DNA of 6,808 bases. It comes from Collinsella sp. GTDB taxonomy: Bacteria > Actinomycetota > Coriobacteriia > Coriobacteriales > Coriobacteriaceae. Below are positions 6,631-6,808 of this stretch, piece after piece. How positions within the stretch are numbered: the first letter of the stretch is position 1; each line of letters starts with the position of its first letter. A program made the position numbers and the translations under genes. The notes under the pieces are model-generated. The model made no database searches. It saw only the letters and a program-made list of their open reading frames with translations, and was not told where the DNA came from. Location: contig WGSL01000087.1 of assembly GCA_014871665.1 (NCBI GenBank), positions 1 through 6,808 of the forward strand. Reading direction: 5' to 3'.

Positions 6631-6667
6631 GGGGACTGGATGGCCTTGTGCCGTTCAGCCCCCTTTT
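6631..6667 (+). terminator. Intrinsic terminator after ackA
   Basis: GGGG-A-CTGGATGGC (6631-6644) pairs with GCCGTTCAG-C-CCCC (6650-6663) around a five-base loop: nine inner pairs including two wobbles, one A/C mismatch, then four G-C pairs. TTTT (6664-6667) follows at once. This is a well-formed terminator 14 bases after the ackA stop, so the second kinase gene probably needs its own promoter. Confidence 0.85.
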
Positions 6668-6684
6668 ATGCTCTTTGGGCGAAG

Positions 6685-6727
6685 AGTTTAATAGATATTT
6701 ATTGAATTCTGATAACTTCTTATTAAG
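6685..6727 (+). promoter_or_regulatory. AT-rich probable promoter region for the second kinase gene
   Basis: This stretch is far more AT-rich than its surroundings and lies between the ackA terminator and the next start codon. It contains TTTAAT (6687-6692), TTGAAT (6702-6707), GATAAC (6711-6716) and TATTAA (6721-6726). TTGAAT and TATTAA are only 13 bases apart, so no pair fits the normal spacing well. TTAATA (6688-6693) and TATTAA also form a widely spaced inverted repeat. Position argues for a promoter; the exact elements are not resolved. Confidence 0.4.
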
Positions 6728-6728
6728 G

Positions 6729-6760
6729 GTACGGCCGCCCTATGGGTTTGCCGACCGTAC
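6729..6760 (+). repeat. Stem-loop in the leader of the second kinase gene
   Basis: GTACGG (6729-6734) and CCGTAC (6755-6760) pair perfectly around a 20-base interior. The interior can form a second small hairpin (CCC-TAT-GGG, 6738-6746). An alternative pairing of CGGC (6732-6735) with GCCG (6750-6753) competes with the outer stem. The structure ends ten bases before the AAGGAG ribosome site at 6771-6776. Confidence 0.4.
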
Positions 6761-6780
6761 TGTAATCACGAAGGAGTCTC

Positions 6781-6808
6781 ATGAACGTACTTGTTGTCAA
6801 CGCCGGCA
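6781..6808 (+). CDS. Second acetate kinase-like gene, N-terminus only
   Basis: Only nine complete codons lie in the window, and they encode MNVLVVNAG, identical to the first nine residues of the acetate kinase just upstream and including the phosphate-loop N7. AAGGAG at 6771-6776 supplies a good ribosome site. Five of the nine codons differ synonymously from the first copy (Val3, Leu4, Val5, Ala8, Gly9), and the tenth starts with A rather than T, consistent with an AGC-type serine. The two copies are therefore not a recent duplicate. The gene continues past the window edge, so whether it is complete or a standard AckA cannot be seen. Confidence 0.8.

Overview
The window looks like chromosomal DNA from a GC-rich Gram-positive bacterium. 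The style of the genes (divergent AckA, AGGAG-type ribosome sites, a short HIT protein beside xseAB) suggests a Coriobacteriia actinobacterium such as Collinsella. That assignment is an inference from gene content and codon use; no rRNA or other marker is present to confirm it. All convincing genes lie on the + strand.

Layout. Positions 1-139 hold no gene that can be assigned with confidence. A membrane zinc metallopeptidase of the YugP type (140-844) is followed by a strong stem-loop. Next come xseA (933-2411) and xseB (2454-2720), the large and small subunits of exodeoxyribonuclease VII, and a HIT-family nucleotide-binding protein (2770-3105). These three are closely spaced (42 and 49 bases), although a perfect TATAAT lies just before the HIT gene. 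A LysR-type regulator (3147-4037) and an MFS transporter (4157-5317) follow, both in noticeably more AT-rich DNA with different codon use. Two inverted repeats lie between them. An intrinsic terminator (5351-5384) then separates them from an acetate kinase gene (5438-6616), which has its own terminator (6631-6667). The last 28 bases open a second gene whose first nine residues are identical to those of the acetate kinase.

How the genes relate. XseA and XseB form one nuclease. LysR plus MFS looks like a regulator-exporter cassette, probably acquired. The two acetate kinase-like genes form a tandem pair, each apparently with its own transcription signals. The first carries several substitutions at positions I recall as strongly conserved in acetate kinases. 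No phosphotransacetylase gene, the usual ackA partner, lies in the window. The tandem kinase pair and the LysR-MFS cassette are the points most worth following up. I found no CRISPR array, tRNA, rRNA, insertion sequence or clear new defence-type system.
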